The notes below the pieces were generated by a model. The model was not told the DNA's origin. It worked only from the letters and a program-made list of their open reading frames with translations, and ran no database searches. Positions 1-11,611 of a stretch of DNA of 64,000 nt are shown piece by piece. Made by a program: the position numbers and the translations under genes. The stretch comes from Atherix ibis (lineage: Eukaryota > Arthropoda > Insecta > Diptera > Athericidae): contig OY282610.1 in NCBI GenBank assembly GCA_958298945.1, positions 26,665,167 through 26,729,166 on the forward strand. Reading direction: 5' to 3'. How positions within the stretch are numbered: the stretch's first letter is position 1; the number at the start of each line of letters is the position of its first letter.

Positions 1-1059
1 GAAGAATTATCTTGAAAAGGTAAATATCTAAAATGCAATTAGATTTTAACTTTACTCTGTAGCTGATTTTATACGAAATGTTATTTCGAAGAATTGCATT
101 TGAATTATTAGTTAACATTTCTAAGAATCGTAATTTAGATTCTATTTTGAACTGTTGTTATAAGAAGCTTCTAGTTAGAAAACAATCCACAAAAGGATAT
201 TATTTTGAGATTATGGTATTGCTTATAAAATCATTATAAATATTTATAGTCAAGTAAGAATTTTATATAAATAATTAAATATTGTTAAATAGTAAAATGG
301 AAATGAATAAATTTTTTTATATATAAATATAAAATCATTAAAAAAAGCAGTATAAGATGCTAAAAACCTTAAACTTAAATGTAAAGATTTCCTATTTCGG
401 AAAGTAAAATTAACTAAAACATATTCAAAATTCAAATTTAGGATATTACAAAGATTCTGAGTTTAATAACATTCGAATAGCTACTTTCTTGGAAGACTTA
501 ATTTTGATGGTATTTTTATGCATTTTGAACTGTAATTCCTTACTTAATAAATATTATTTTTAAACTATTTTAAATTTTAAGGAATATTTGTGTTAACAAA
601 CCTCTATAAAAAAGAGTCCAAAAGTGTCAAATAGTGTCATAAAATTTTGAAATTACATATTCTGGAAACTTCCGGCTCAGTAAAGATAAAATAAATCGTG
701 TTGTGTGCGGCTTATGGTGCTGTCATACTAAAACCACATATATTATAGACTGAAGTCTTCAAATCCAAGCCCAAAAATTACGGCCATATGCTTCAAGTTA
801 TCATGCGGCCATATGCTCAGAATTTACTGTACAAAAAATGGGGGCCAATGACACCTTCAGACAAAAATTGTAACAGACAGTAATTTTTTACTAATACAAT
901 GGCTTCTCCATAAGTAACTTGTGGATTTTCTAACTTACATATAAGGCAATTATGCTTATTGGTGTATCCTCAGTGCTGAAGAGTATTTATTCGGAAAATC
1001 AGAACCCAAAACTTATCTTCCAGCACCCAATCGGCAAATTTTTAGCGCCATCTATAGTT
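1..1059. other. AT-rich DNA, no gene seen
   Basis: The first 650 bases are very AT-rich with no coding signal. From about 660 the base composition rises slightly and CGGCCATATGCT is repeated directly at about 782 and 807, but no open frame longer than about 40 codons stands out. An AGCGCCATCTAT word lies at about 1044. It could be decayed transposon sequence; I cannot assign it. Confidence 0.5.
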
Positions 1060-1080
1060 CAGGGGTGGGCAACCTATAAA
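1060..1080 (+). repeat. Possible hAT-type terminal sequence
   Basis: The sequence begins CAGGGGTGGGCAACC, which resembles the CAGGGGTGGGCAAAC terminus known for many hAT transposons. No matching inverted end or 8-bp target duplication was found, so this is only a short resemblance and may be chance. Confidence 0.2.
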
Positions 1081-1449
1081 TACTATTTTTTATTATCTTA
1101 TAATTTTTTTCATGAATATTAGTATGGCACTGAGGCATAGTCGCACCCTAACTCCTAAAAATCACTTTTTTCCATTCTGTTTTAATTTTTCTATCCCGTT
1201 ATCCTTTCCTTAACAAAAAGTATGGTACCGCATCAAAAACTGTACGAAAATAAGCAGGAGGATAGCTGCAACGGATCGATTATTTGATTAGTGAAGACAA
1301 ATCATTACAAGGGTATAAATACGTTCTTTAATGGGAGTAACTAATAAAAAAAACGTAAATGAAGCGTTCGAGTCGTACGTAGTTACTTTGTAAATAGGTC
1401 TTCGGTTGAATCGGTCAATGTAACTATGATGTTGCTGCTTATAATCTAT
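1081..1449. other. Unassigned DNA left of minisatellite
   Basis: Moderate-complexity AT-rich DNA. A 67-codon minus-strand frame (1288-1491) exists but shows no recognisable domain and reads through the flank repeat described next, so I do not call it a gene. Confidence 0.4.
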
Positions 1450-1513
1450 GAAAAACCAGAATGAGGTTCTCATTAACCACGCGCTTTCCAACCCCTTCTA
1501 AAGTCATTTTATA
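1450..1513 (+). repeat. Left copy of a diverged direct repeat flanking the minisatellite
   Basis: This stretch (GAAAAACCA, then GAGGTTCTCATT, then ACCCCTTCTAAAGT) recurs in the same orientation at 4209-4276, just beyond the other edge of the minisatellite block. The pair suggests that the array expanded inside a duplicated segment or an element with repeated flanks. Confidence 0.6.
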
Positions 1514-1520
1514 CTTTGGC

Positions 1521-4015
1521 AGTAAAATTTTGTCAGTGAACATATTCGAGTAAACAATTCTCAATAAAAATTCGTCAGTAAAAATTTGTCGGTACAATTT
1601 TGTCAGTAAAAATTTGCCAGTCAAAATTTGTCAGTTAACATTCATTAGTAAAAACTGTAAAGTAGAAATTTGTGAGTAAACATGTGTCAGACAAATTTTG
1701 TCAGTAAAATTTTGTCCGTACAATTTCGTCAATAAAGTTTTGTCAGTAAAATTTTATCAGCAAAATTTTATCAGTAAAAATAGCCCACTCAAAATTTGTC
1801 AGTAAAAATTGTGAAGTAGAAATTTGTGAGTAAACATGTGTCAGACAAATTTTGTCAGCAAAAATTCGTCATTTAAATTTTTTCAGTAAAAATATCTTAG
1901 CAAAAATTTATCCGTAAAATGTTGTCAGTAAAATTTAGTTAGTTAAAATTTGTCAGTAAACATTCGTCAATAAAAATTCGTCAATAAAAATTGTAAAGTA
2001 GATATTTGTGAGTAAACATTTGTCAGTAAAATTTTATCAGCAAAATTTTATCAGTAAAAATAGCCCACTCAAAATTTATCAGTAAAAATTGTAAAGTAGA
2101 AATTTGTGAGTAAACATTTGTCAGACAAATTTTGTCAACAAAAATTCGTCATTTAAATTTTTTCAGTAAAAATATCTCAGAAAAAATTTATCCGTAAAAT
2201 GTTGTCAGTAAAATTTAGTTAGTTAAAATTTGTCAGTAAACATTCGTCAATAAACATTCGTCAGTAAAAATTGTAAAGTAGATATTTGTGAGTAAACATT
2301 TGTCAGAAAAATTTTGTCAAAACAATTTTGTCAGTAAAATTATATCAGTTAAATTTCGTCAGTAAAGTTTTGTCAGTAAAATTTTGTCAGTAAAAATATT
2401 CCACTCAAAATTTATCAGTAAAAATATGTCACTACAAATTGTAAAGTAGAAATTTGTGAGTAAACATTTGTCAGTAAAAATCGGGCTGTAAAAATTTTTC
2501 AATAAAATTTTCTCAATAAAATTTTGTCAGTTAAATTCTCTAAGTAAAATTTTGTTAGTAAATTTCTTCAATAAACATTTCTCAGTAAAAATTCGTAGGC
2601 AAAAATTGTAAAGTTAAAAAGTGTGATTAGAAATATTGTCAGTAAAATGTTTCGGTAAAATTTTGTCAGTCAAATTTTGTTAATAAATTTTTGTCAGTAA
2701 AGTATTGTCAGTAAAATCTGAAGGAACAATTTGGCAATTAAAAAATTATCTGAGGCTTGGAAATCAATAAAATTGTTTTAGTCAGCAATATTTTGTCAGT
2801 AATATTTTGTCAGTAAAATGTTGTTAGTAAAATTTTCTCAGTTAAATTTTGTCAGTAAAATTAGGTCAGGAAAATTTTGTCAGTAAAATTTTGTTAGTAA
2901 AATTATGTCAGTTAAGGTTCGTCAGAAAATATCTGTCAGTAAAAATGTGTCCGTAAAATTTTATCAAGAAAATTTTGCCAGTAAAATTTTGTCAGTTAAG
3001 ATTTGTCAGTAAAATTTTGTCCGTAAAATTTTGTCCGTAAAATTTTGTCCGTAAAATTTAGTCAAACAAATTTTGCCAGTACAATTTTGTTAGTAAAATA
3101 TGTCAATAAAATTTTGTCAGCAAAATTTTGTCAGTAAAATTTTGTCAGTAAAAATATTCCACTCAAAATTTATCAGTAAAAATATGTCACTACAAATTGT
3201 AAAGTAGAAATTTGTGAGTAAACATTTGTCAGTAAAATTTTGTCAGTAAAAATTGGGCTGTAAAAATTGTTCAATAAAATTTTCTGAGTAAAATTTTGTC
3301 AGTAAATTTCTTCAATAAACATTTCTCATTAAAAATTCGAAAGTAAAAATTGTAAAGTTAAAAAGTGTGATTAGAAATGTTGTCAGTAAAATTTTTCGGT
3401 AAAATTTTGTCAGTCAAATTTTGTTAGTAAATTTTTGTCAGTAAAGTATTGTCGGTAAAAATCTGTAGAAACAATTTGTCAATTTAAAAATTATCTGAAG
3501 TTTGGAAATCAATAAAATTGTTTTAGTCAGGAAAATTTTGACAGAAAAAGTTTGTGAGCAATATTTTGTCAGTAATATTTTGTCAGTAAAATGTTGTTAG
3601 TAAAATTTTCTCAGTAAAATTTTGTCAGTAAAATTAGGTCAGGAAAATTTTGTCAATAAAATTTTGTTAGTAAAATTATGTCAGTAAAGTTTCGTCAGAA
3701 AATATCTATCAGTAAAAATGTGTCCGTAAAATTTTATCAAGAAAATTTTGCCAGTAAAATTTTGTCAGTTAAGATTTGTCAGTAAAATTTTGTCCGTAAA
3801 ATTTTGTCAAACAAATTTTGCCAGTAAAATTTTGTTAGTAAAATATGTCAATAAAATTTTGTCAGTAAAATTTTGTCAAGAAAATTTTGCCAGTAAAATT
3901 TTGTCAGTACAATTTTATCAGTAAGAGTTTCGTAGTAAAAATTTGTGAGTAGAAATTTGCCAGTAAAATTTTTCGGTAAAATATTGTCAGTAAAAATTAA
4001 GTCAGTATTAAAAAT
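1521..4015. repeat. Minisatellite A, block 1 (14-bp unit)
   Basis: About 2.5 kb of imperfect tandem copies of a 14-bp unit close to GTCAGTAAAATTTT. Variants (GTCCGTAAAATTTT, GTTAGTAAAATTTT, AATTGTAAAGTAGAAATTTG) are arranged in longer repeats: the segment around CCACTCAAAATTTATCAG near 2400 recurs near 3150, giving a higher-order period of about 750 bp. Short frames in the block are only repeat translations. The same family forms a second block at 7228-9436. Confidence 0.95.
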
Positions 4016-4208
4016 ATTCATTAAAATATTTGGGTAGCTATTTTCATTCAAAATGCATGGATATGCAGCAGGTCCAACAAGGCTTAGGAAAATCCAAAAA
4101 CTTTAATAACACTTAAAAGTGCTGCAAATGCATATAAAAAACTCATTTTTTTTTGAAAGATTATCTGAGGTTTAAAATCATACTAGAAAAGGACTTTTTT
4201 ATGATTGG

Positions 4209-4276
4209 GAAAAACCAATTTTAATAACGAGGTTCTCATTGACGTCGTTATTTCCCACCCCTTTTAAAGTTTTTGT
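4209..4276 (+). repeat. Right copy of the minisatellite-flanking direct repeat
   Basis: Shares GAAAAACCA, GAGGTTCTCATT and CACCCCTTTTAAAGT with 1450-1513 in the same order and orientation, with an insertion of about ten bases near the middle. Together the two copies bracket minisatellite block 1. Confidence 0.6.
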
Positions 4277-5439
4277 ATATAATCGAAACATTACCATAAA
4301 TGGTAAATATTGGATTAAGTAAATATAATTTTATGTTTTATATTTTTTTTATAAAACTATTCTGATGCAGATCTATTAGTCTCTAAACTACAAAATTACT
4401 CGATATTAATAATTAGAGATAAAAGTCAAAGTTCATTTAACGAAAAAGAACGAAACACATTCCACTTAAGAAAATTATAAGCTTTTGTATCTAGGTTTCC
4501 TATAAAAAATATCTGCTTTAATAGTCTTTGATTAAAACAATATAAAGAAATAGGATAAATATTGTAGAAGAAGAACATTTCATTCTTATTATGAAGTTAC
4601 TCCATATTCTTATGAAATATTATTTTCAACAATTGTAATTTTTATAAATAATGGAAATAAATATTGATTAAATCTGTAAAAATGGAATTTCCCACAAAAA
4701 TATCAGAAAATTCAAACCGCAAACCAAAAAAGCTTAACAACGTTTTGATAAGCACCAAAACTTTTAATTGCAATTAGAACGGATAAAAATAAAAAATTCA
4801 AATGAAAGAAAATATTGAAAGGGGAAAACACCCCTTCTTATTATGTAATACGAGTATACGAGTCAGTTTTAATATTAACAAAAGTGTTAAATATGCGCGG
4901 TTACATTATTTAGCTTTTACTGTACGAAAACGTGTGTGATTGTTTTTCGTCTCGATAAGAAATCGTTATCAACTGAATGTAATTTTCACCTTAAGTTTTT
5001 CGTTCAATTAATTTTTATCAGAACCACAAGGAAATAAATAAGTTCCTTTCAAAAATATTTCAATTTGTAGATTTTAATTGATATTACAATATATAAATTT
5101 CCAAATTAAAATCTATTCGAAATATATTTAATTGGTTTTGTTTTGTTTCTTATATGCCACGACTATTGTGTAGGTTGGCTTGTGTAAAGCACAAACTTTA
5201 TAAGCTTCTTTAAAAAGCCTGGTTAATATTTAGTTGGACGAAGAAGTCAGAGATTGGTTAATTTTTTGAAGCATATTTCCATATATAAGAATATATTAAG
5301 GAGAGAAGTTGTTGGATCTACTAGGAGATGTACAATAGAAGGAATCCTATTCAAAAAGAATATCTACATTTAATGGCACTCAGTTAATATTATACGGCAT
5401 GTAAGCAGTCATAGCATTGCTCCTAAAGATCGACCACAA
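4277..5439. other. AT-rich DNA, no gene seen
   Basis: No coding signal. The last 250 bases (from about 5180) may hold the decayed 5' part of the mariner remnant that becomes recognisable near 5515. Confidence 0.4.
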
Positions 5440-6125
5440 AACAGTTTTAAACCATCTGCATAGCTGAATTAAAAAAAAGGTCGATGTTTTGATGCAAAAA
5501 AATATGATAGATCAAATTTCTATCTGGGAAGTCTTGACCAAGCGGAATGAAATCGACCCATTGCTTAAACGGATTGTGACTGGAGATAAGAAATGGGTGA
5601 CATACAACAATATTATGTAAAAACCATTGTGGTGTGGAGAAGCGCTGTGAGGTGGCTTAGACGATGGCCAAACCCGGACTGGAAAGGGATCATCAGAAAA
5701 GAATTCTTAAACAGAAGGTTTTGCTGTGCATTTGGTGGGACTGGAAACCAACCATCTACTATAAGCTGCTTTTATATGGTCCAAACACTAAATTCGGACC
5801 TCTACTGTCAACAATTGGACCAGAAGCAACCAAAATAGGCCAACAGGAGAGTTGTTGTATTCCATCAGGACAACACCAGGCCAAACAAGTCTATGTTATA
5901 GTGACTCGCCAGGAACTCTGGGAGCTTTGTTGGAATAATTTGATGCGTCCACCTTATAGTTCAGACCTGGCATCAAGCGATTACAATCTATTTTTATCAT
6001 TGCAAACTTCCTTAGTGATAAGAAATTGGCATCAAAAGAAGATTGCCAAACACGCTTTGTCGAGATTGGTCAGAACACATTTAATCAGAAAATCATGATT
6101 AAATGTGGTCTGCCCAATCCAAATC
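5440..6125 (+). pseudogene. Mariner-type transposase remnant
   Basis: Pieces of a DD34D mariner transposase can be read across three frames. TGDKKWVTYNNI near 5575 matches the block around the first catalytic Asp (TGDEKW in the family). Further on come KVLLCIWWDWK near 5720, a decayed second catalytic block near 5860-5880, and PPYSSDLASSDYNLF near 5950, which keeps the third Asp. Several frameshifts and stops break the frame and no terminal inverted repeats remain. It is closest in this window to the remnant at 33855-34419 (shared VKTIVV and SDKKL words). It cannot encode an active transposase. Confidence 0.8.
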
Positions 6126-6129
6126 TTAG

Positions 6130-7227
6130 AGAAGTTCCCTTGCTGAGAATTTCAATTTACTAACAAAAAAAAATTAATAATTAAAAAAAAATTATTTAAA
6201 AAAAAAAAAAAACTGAGATTATAAGAAAGAACAAAACGAAATCTCATAAATAAAATTAACAAAAATTTGGCAAAACGATTTATTTCGCAAGAGTTCTTCT
6301 TCCTGTTTTCTATTTTTATTTATTTAATATTAAAAATTTTTAATGAAAATTTGTTCTCTTTTAAACTTGATTTGAATTTAAAAAAGATATTCATCCATAG
6401 ATGGCAGTAGTGCCGCTAAAAATCCACGTTTTCCACATACTAAAATTTTATATATATTTTTTTTATTTATCCGGCGATAGTTATAGTATTGTTATTTGAA
6501 AAGTGATAATAGATATAGTATTGAAAATAATTTTGAATTTATATATTTTTTTATAGTTTTAGAATTAGCTCACTAGATGGCCGCATATTTTTTTTTCTCA
6601 TTTTCATTGTTTTTATGATCTAGACTTTAATTTTTTTTATCAGAATTTATTACGAGTAGATTAGAATTTTTTTTTGTCAATTTATTCATTTACAGATCAC
6701 CATAGTCAATGACACGCTCTGACATAAATTCTATTCTAAGAACGTGTGGCTACCTGTTGATTGAGTTTGATGTTTTATTAACCCTTTTTATTGTGCGTTC
6801 GTCTTATTTTAGTAGTCAAGAATTTATTGTAAATCAAGATTGAACTCGATTTATTTCAATATTTTTATTTAAGACAAAACAAGATTTGAAATGAAATTGA
6901 AATAAATGCAAATACTTTGTATAGGGGGGGGGGGGGTTGTGATTCGGTTGTATGGTGATGGCTCTGAGGTTTTTCCAAAGGTGGTGTTTGAAAAATAGAC
7001 AAAAAAGTATTACATGAGCATCAATATATGTATTTAAGTGTGCATAAAAGCTAATATATACAATCTAAATGGTAACAGCAAAACGAAATAGAAAATTCGA
7101 ATGCATATATTCTATCTATTTTCTTTCCTTTTATTTAAATACTCTGATAAGAAGGTGTTGTGCATATAAATTTGACAATGAATTGAAAGTTGTTTCAGAG
7201 CCAAAAAAAAGAGAAAGGAAACAATAA
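6130..7227. other. AT-rich spacer with a G13 run
   Basis: No coding signal. It holds a run of 13 G at 6924-6936 and two ATAGATGGC-like words (about 6398 and 6573). Confidence 0.5.
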
Positions 7228-9436
7228 AAAATATCTTAGTAAAAATTTATGAGTAAAATTTTTTGGTAAAATATTGTCCGTAGGATTTTTTCAAGAAAAT
7301 TTTTCCAATAAAATCTTGTTAGTAAATTTCGTCAAAAAATATTTCCCAGTAAAAATTCGTCAGTAAAAATTGTAAAGTAAAAATTTGTTAGTAGAAATTT
7401 GTCAAGAAAATTGTGCCAGTAAAATTGGTCAGTTAAAAATTGTCAGTAAAATTTTGTCAGTGAAATTTTGTCAGTAAAACCTTATCAGTTGAATTTTGTC
7501 ACTTAAAATTTGTCAGTAAAATTTTGTCCGCAAAATTTTGTTAGTAAAATTTTGTCAGTAAGAGTTTTCCAGTAAAATTTTGTCAGTAAATTTCGTCAAT
7601 AAACATTTTACCCAGTAAAAATTCGTCAGTAAAAAAGATTCAAGTAAAAAGTTTTGAGTAGAAATTTGTCAGTAAAATTTTGTCACTCCGTAAAATTATG
7701 TCAGTAACGTTTTATAAGGAAAAATCTGTCGGTAAAAATTTGTCAGTAAAATTTTTTCAAGAAAATTGTACCAGTAAAATTTGGTCATTAAAGTTTTGTC
7801 GGTTAAAATTTGTAAGTAAAATTTTGTCAAGAAAATGTTGTCAGTAAAATCTTGTTAGTAAATTTCGTCAATAAATATTTCCCAGTAAAAATTCGTCAGT
7901 AAAAATTGTAAAGTAAAAATTTGTGAGTAGAAATTTGTCAAGAAAATTGTGCCAGTAAAATTTTGTTAGTAAAATTGGTCTGTTAAAATTTGTCAGTAAA
8001 ATTTTGTCAAGAAAATTGTACCAATAAAATTTTGTCAGTTAAATTTTGTCAGTAAAACCTTATCAGTTGAATTTTGTCAGTTAAAATTTGTCAGTAAAAT
8101 TTTGTCCGTAAAATTTTGTTAGTAAAATTTTGACAGTAAGAGTTTTCCAGTAAAATTTTGTCAGTAAAAATTCGTCAGTAAAAAAAATTCAAGTAAAAAG
8201 TTTTGAGTAGAAATTTGTCAGTAAAATTTTGTCACTCCGTAAAATTATGTCAGTAACGTTTTATAAGGAAAAATCTGTCGGTAAAAATTTGTCAGTAAAA
8301 TTTTGTCAAGAAAATGTTGTCAGTAAAATCTTGTTAGTAAAATTGGTCTGTTAAAATTTGTCAGTAAAATTTTGTCAAGAAAATTATACCAATAAAATTT
8401 TGTCAGTTAAATTTTATCAGTAAAACTTTGTCAGTTAAATTTTGTCAGTTAAAATTTGTCAGTAAAATTTTTTCCGTAAAATTTTGTTAGTAAAATTTTG
8501 TCAGTAAGAGTTTTCCAGTAAAATTTTGGCAGTAAATTTCGTCAATAAACATTTTACCCAGTAAAAATTCGTCAGTAAAAAAAAGTCAAGTAAAAATTTT
8601 TGAGTAGAAATTTGTCGGTAAAATTTTGTCACTCCGTAAAATTATGTCACTAACGTTTTATAAGGAAAAATCTGTCGGTAAAAATTTGTCAGTAAAATAT
8701 TGTCAAGAAAATTGTGCCAGTAAAATCTTGTCGGTAAAATTTTGTCAGTAAAATTTTTCGGTAAAATGTTATCAGTAAAATATTGTCAGTAAAATTTTGT
8801 CAGTAAAATTTTGTTAGTAAATACCGTCAATAAAAATTTGTCAGTAAAATTATGTCAAGAAAATTATGGCAGTAAAATTTTTTCAGAAAAATTTTGTCAG
8901 TTAAAATTTGTTGGTAAAATTTTTTCAGTTAAGTTTTGTCAGTAAAATTTTGTCAGGATAAATCGGTTAGTAAAATTTTTTCAATAAAAATTTGTGAGTA
9001 GAAATTTGTTAGTAAAATTTTTCGGTAAAATATTATCAGTAAAATATTTTCTGTAAAATTTTGTCAGTCAAACTTTTTCAGTAAAGTTTTGTTAATAAAA
9101 TTTTGTCAGTAAAACAAGGCCAATAAAATTTTGTCAGTAAAATTTTGTCAGTAAAATTTTGTCAGTAAAATTTTGCCAGCAAAATTTTTAAGTAAAAAAA
9201 TTTTGTCAGTAAAAGTTTGTCAGTAAAATTTTGTCAGTAAATTTCGCCAAGAAAAATTTCCCAGTATAAATTCGTCAGTAAAATTTTTAAAGTAAAAATT
9301 TGTGAGTAGAAATTTGTCAGTAAAATTTTTTCAGTAAAGTTTTATCAGTAAAATTAGATCAGTAAAGTTTTGTCAGGAAAATTATGTTGGTAAAAATTAT
9401 TCAATAAAATTTTGTCAATAAAATGTTGTCAGTTAA
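7228..9436. repeat. Minisatellite A, block 2 (14-bp unit)
   Basis: About 2.2 kb of the same 14-bp unit as block 1 (core TTTTGTCAGTAAAA). It has its own longer-range order: the segment with CACTCCGTAAAATTATG appears near 7683, 8230 and 8627. The variant word AATTGTAAAGTA is shared with block 1, so the two blocks come from one ancestral array although 3.2 kb of other DNA now lies between them. Confidence 0.95.
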
Positions 9437-9755
9437 AAAATAAAAAAGATAAAATATAAAAAAATGTGAAACGAGAATCAATATTACAATCTTTCAATTA
9501 GACTTAGAATTTTTGATACTAAAAGAGAGTAAGAAAAAAAGACAACAAAAAAAGATATAATAAAAAAAAACTATAAAGAGTACAAAAATGATAAGGCAAT
9601 TGGGAGCTGATAAGGAGCTGTTTTCGAGTACATGCATTGGTGTTAGTAGAAAATTATTGGGAATTGTGGAGATGTCAAGAGAGCTTAATAAGTGGATACA
9701 AAGGATACAAATATTGAGTCAGACTCAGAGAGGGATCAATGAGAAAATAAGCAGC
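9437..9755. other. Unassigned DNA with a short open frame
   Basis: A 75-codon plus-strand frame (9588-9815) overlaps a minus-strand candidate exon. Neither strand shows a known domain here. Base composition from 9590 on is less AT-rich than the surroundings. Confidence 0.3.
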
Positions 9756-9902
9756 TCATTTGCGTACGCGAATTGCATTGTTACGAGTACGTTTGCATGC
9801 TCTTTCTTCTCTTAATACAATTCTAGATCGAGTATTGGAATTTTGATGAAAAAGAAAACGCCATGCTAAGATGCGTTGTACTTTGTAGCCTTTGTAGATT
9901 TT
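9756..9902 (-). CDS. Possible 3'-terminal exon, unknown protein
   Basis: On the minus strand a frame of 48 codons follows a possible splice acceptor (TTTTTTGCTAAATAG then ATTCAATAG) and ends at a TGA at 9756-9758. The peptide is Arg-rich near its end (RTRNNAIRVRK) and uses a mixed codon set unlike random AT-rich translation. There is no known domain, and the phase does not match the donors at 20153 or 25985. It may be a chance open frame in a higher-GC island. Confidence 0.2.
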   Translation of the reverse strand, partial: KIYKGYKVQRILAWRFLFHQNSNTRSRIVLREERACKRTRNNAIRVRK

Positions 9903-9985
9903 CTATTGAATCTATTTAGCAAAAAATAAAAAAATAAGATGAAAATCATACCAAAAAGAATAAGAAATATTTTTTACTTCTGTAT

Positions 9986-10076
9986 CTATCGCATCTGATA
10001 TAGTCGAGAGTGAATTCTAGGATCAGAATCAGTCCGTACACCTTCTACGCAGACTGTATCGAAGAATAGCGTATGC
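9986..10076 (-). CDS. Possible short terminal exon, unknown protein
   Basis: A minus-strand frame of about 30 codons (HTLFFDTVCVEGVRTDSD, then PRIHSRLYQMR and a stop) follows an AG dinucleotide at 10077-10078. A CTTAAC branch-point-like word lies about 18 bases upstream, but the pyrimidine tract is poor. The entry phase would accept the exons ending at 20153 and 25985, both of which need one base to finish a codon. Composition is clearly less AT-rich than the flanks. This is suggestive, not demonstrated. Confidence 0.2.
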
Positions 10077-11221
10077 CTTTTCAATGATGTGTTAAGATAC
10101 GGGCGAGTTTTTTTTATTTATTTGATTGTTGTTGCTGTTACTAATAATGCAAAAAAATTACCTTTCAATCCGATAGATACAGATGTCGATGTTGAGGTGA
10201 ACATTTTGGCGAGCTACTGAATACATATGTATCTATAAAAGGGCAATAGAGTAAAGAAAAAGAGTTAACCATAGAGAAAACGAGAATACAATTGATCCAT
10301 ATTCGTCCCTATTCTTAGAGTTTGCCAATATGTGTTATTGTACTTTATGTTAGATAGAATATTGCTGGAAAAGTTTCCGAATAATAAAGACTTTTTGCCT
10401 TCGAAATTTGTTTGGTTTTCTTTTTTTTTTAATCTAAAAATCAATATTTCTTGTTTTATTCTATTTTTTTGTTGTTACCCTTTTCTATTAAATAAAATAC
10501 AATCCAATTTTATTTTGTATATGCATATCATCCACCTACGAGTATGTTGATAATATTATGGCTAGTATTTGCATCTTCGAATTCGTATCGATTATGGTGG
10601 ATAAGTACTTATAGTGAAATGTTTAACTTTTGTAAGTAAATTAATATGATACGGTTGAGACTTTAAAAAGTATCTTTCAAAAAGAGATTCATTCGAAAAG
10701 TGTAACATTTCAAAATGCCTAACAAGAAACATATTTTTTTCTCTCGATTAAATCGGAAAATTAATTTTTTTCTAATCCTTGTTCGGTTTTTTGTTTGTTC
10801 TTGTATATAAGATCTCAAAGCTCAGTTTATAACATCACGGCAACCAAAATTATTATCAAAATTTCTTTAAACCTAACTACGAGTATAAGGTTATAGAGGA
10901 ACTAAGACTATCGACCCTAACGCCAACTTAAAAGAACTTTCTTGAAGAGCTTAATAGAAAGACCTTACACATATGTGGTTTTGCTGTAAACTTTTATGAT
11001 AAGGAAAAATGAAAAATTCTTTAATATTCATTAGTATTGTAGATACTAGAACATTTTTTTGAATGGCCCTACCGACCCCAATCAAGTTATTATACTGTTG
11101 AGAAGAAGTGTATTAAGGGTTATCCAATTGGTGTTTTGTAAAATAAAATTTACAAAAGCAAATTTAAAATTAAGATTTCATTATATTGATTGGGTTTTGC
11201 CATTATTCATAGAATATTAAT
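10077..11221. other. AT-rich DNA, no gene seen
   Basis: No coding region, RNA gene or recognisable element was found. A 72-codon plus-strand frame at 10332-10550 is Phe/Ile/Leu-rich translation of AT-rich DNA. The TA target duplication of the outer mariner begins at 11222. Confidence 0.45.
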
Positions 11222-11611
11222 TAGTCGAAAAAGTTCGTGGTCTTTTGTCCGACAGATGACGTTAATAGCAAATAATTCAGTAATCAATAGTCGCATTGTA
11301 ACAACACTTAATTGAAATCAGTTTAGTATATGAAAATTTATTCAAGTTCAAAAATGGACCAAAATACCACTTTGAGAAAGGCCACAATGCATCGCAGGAT
11401 TGTGAAGAAATTTGTGGTGTTTATGGTAAAGATTTTGTATTAAAATCAGTAGTGCGCAAATTGTTTGCTTGCTTTCGTTCTGGAAATTTTGATGTCAAAG
11501 ATGAGCTCCGCTCTGGTAAGCCAAATACTGAAAAAAATCGGGACTGCACTAGAAGGTCATCGTTCATTATGAACTGCTACTTTTCGGTCAGGCTGTTAAT
11601 TTGGTACTGTA

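Noticed and set aside
1521..4015. Regularly spaced repeats resembling a CRISPR array
   Set aside because: Units are contiguous 14-mers without unique spacers, and the window is eukaryotic.
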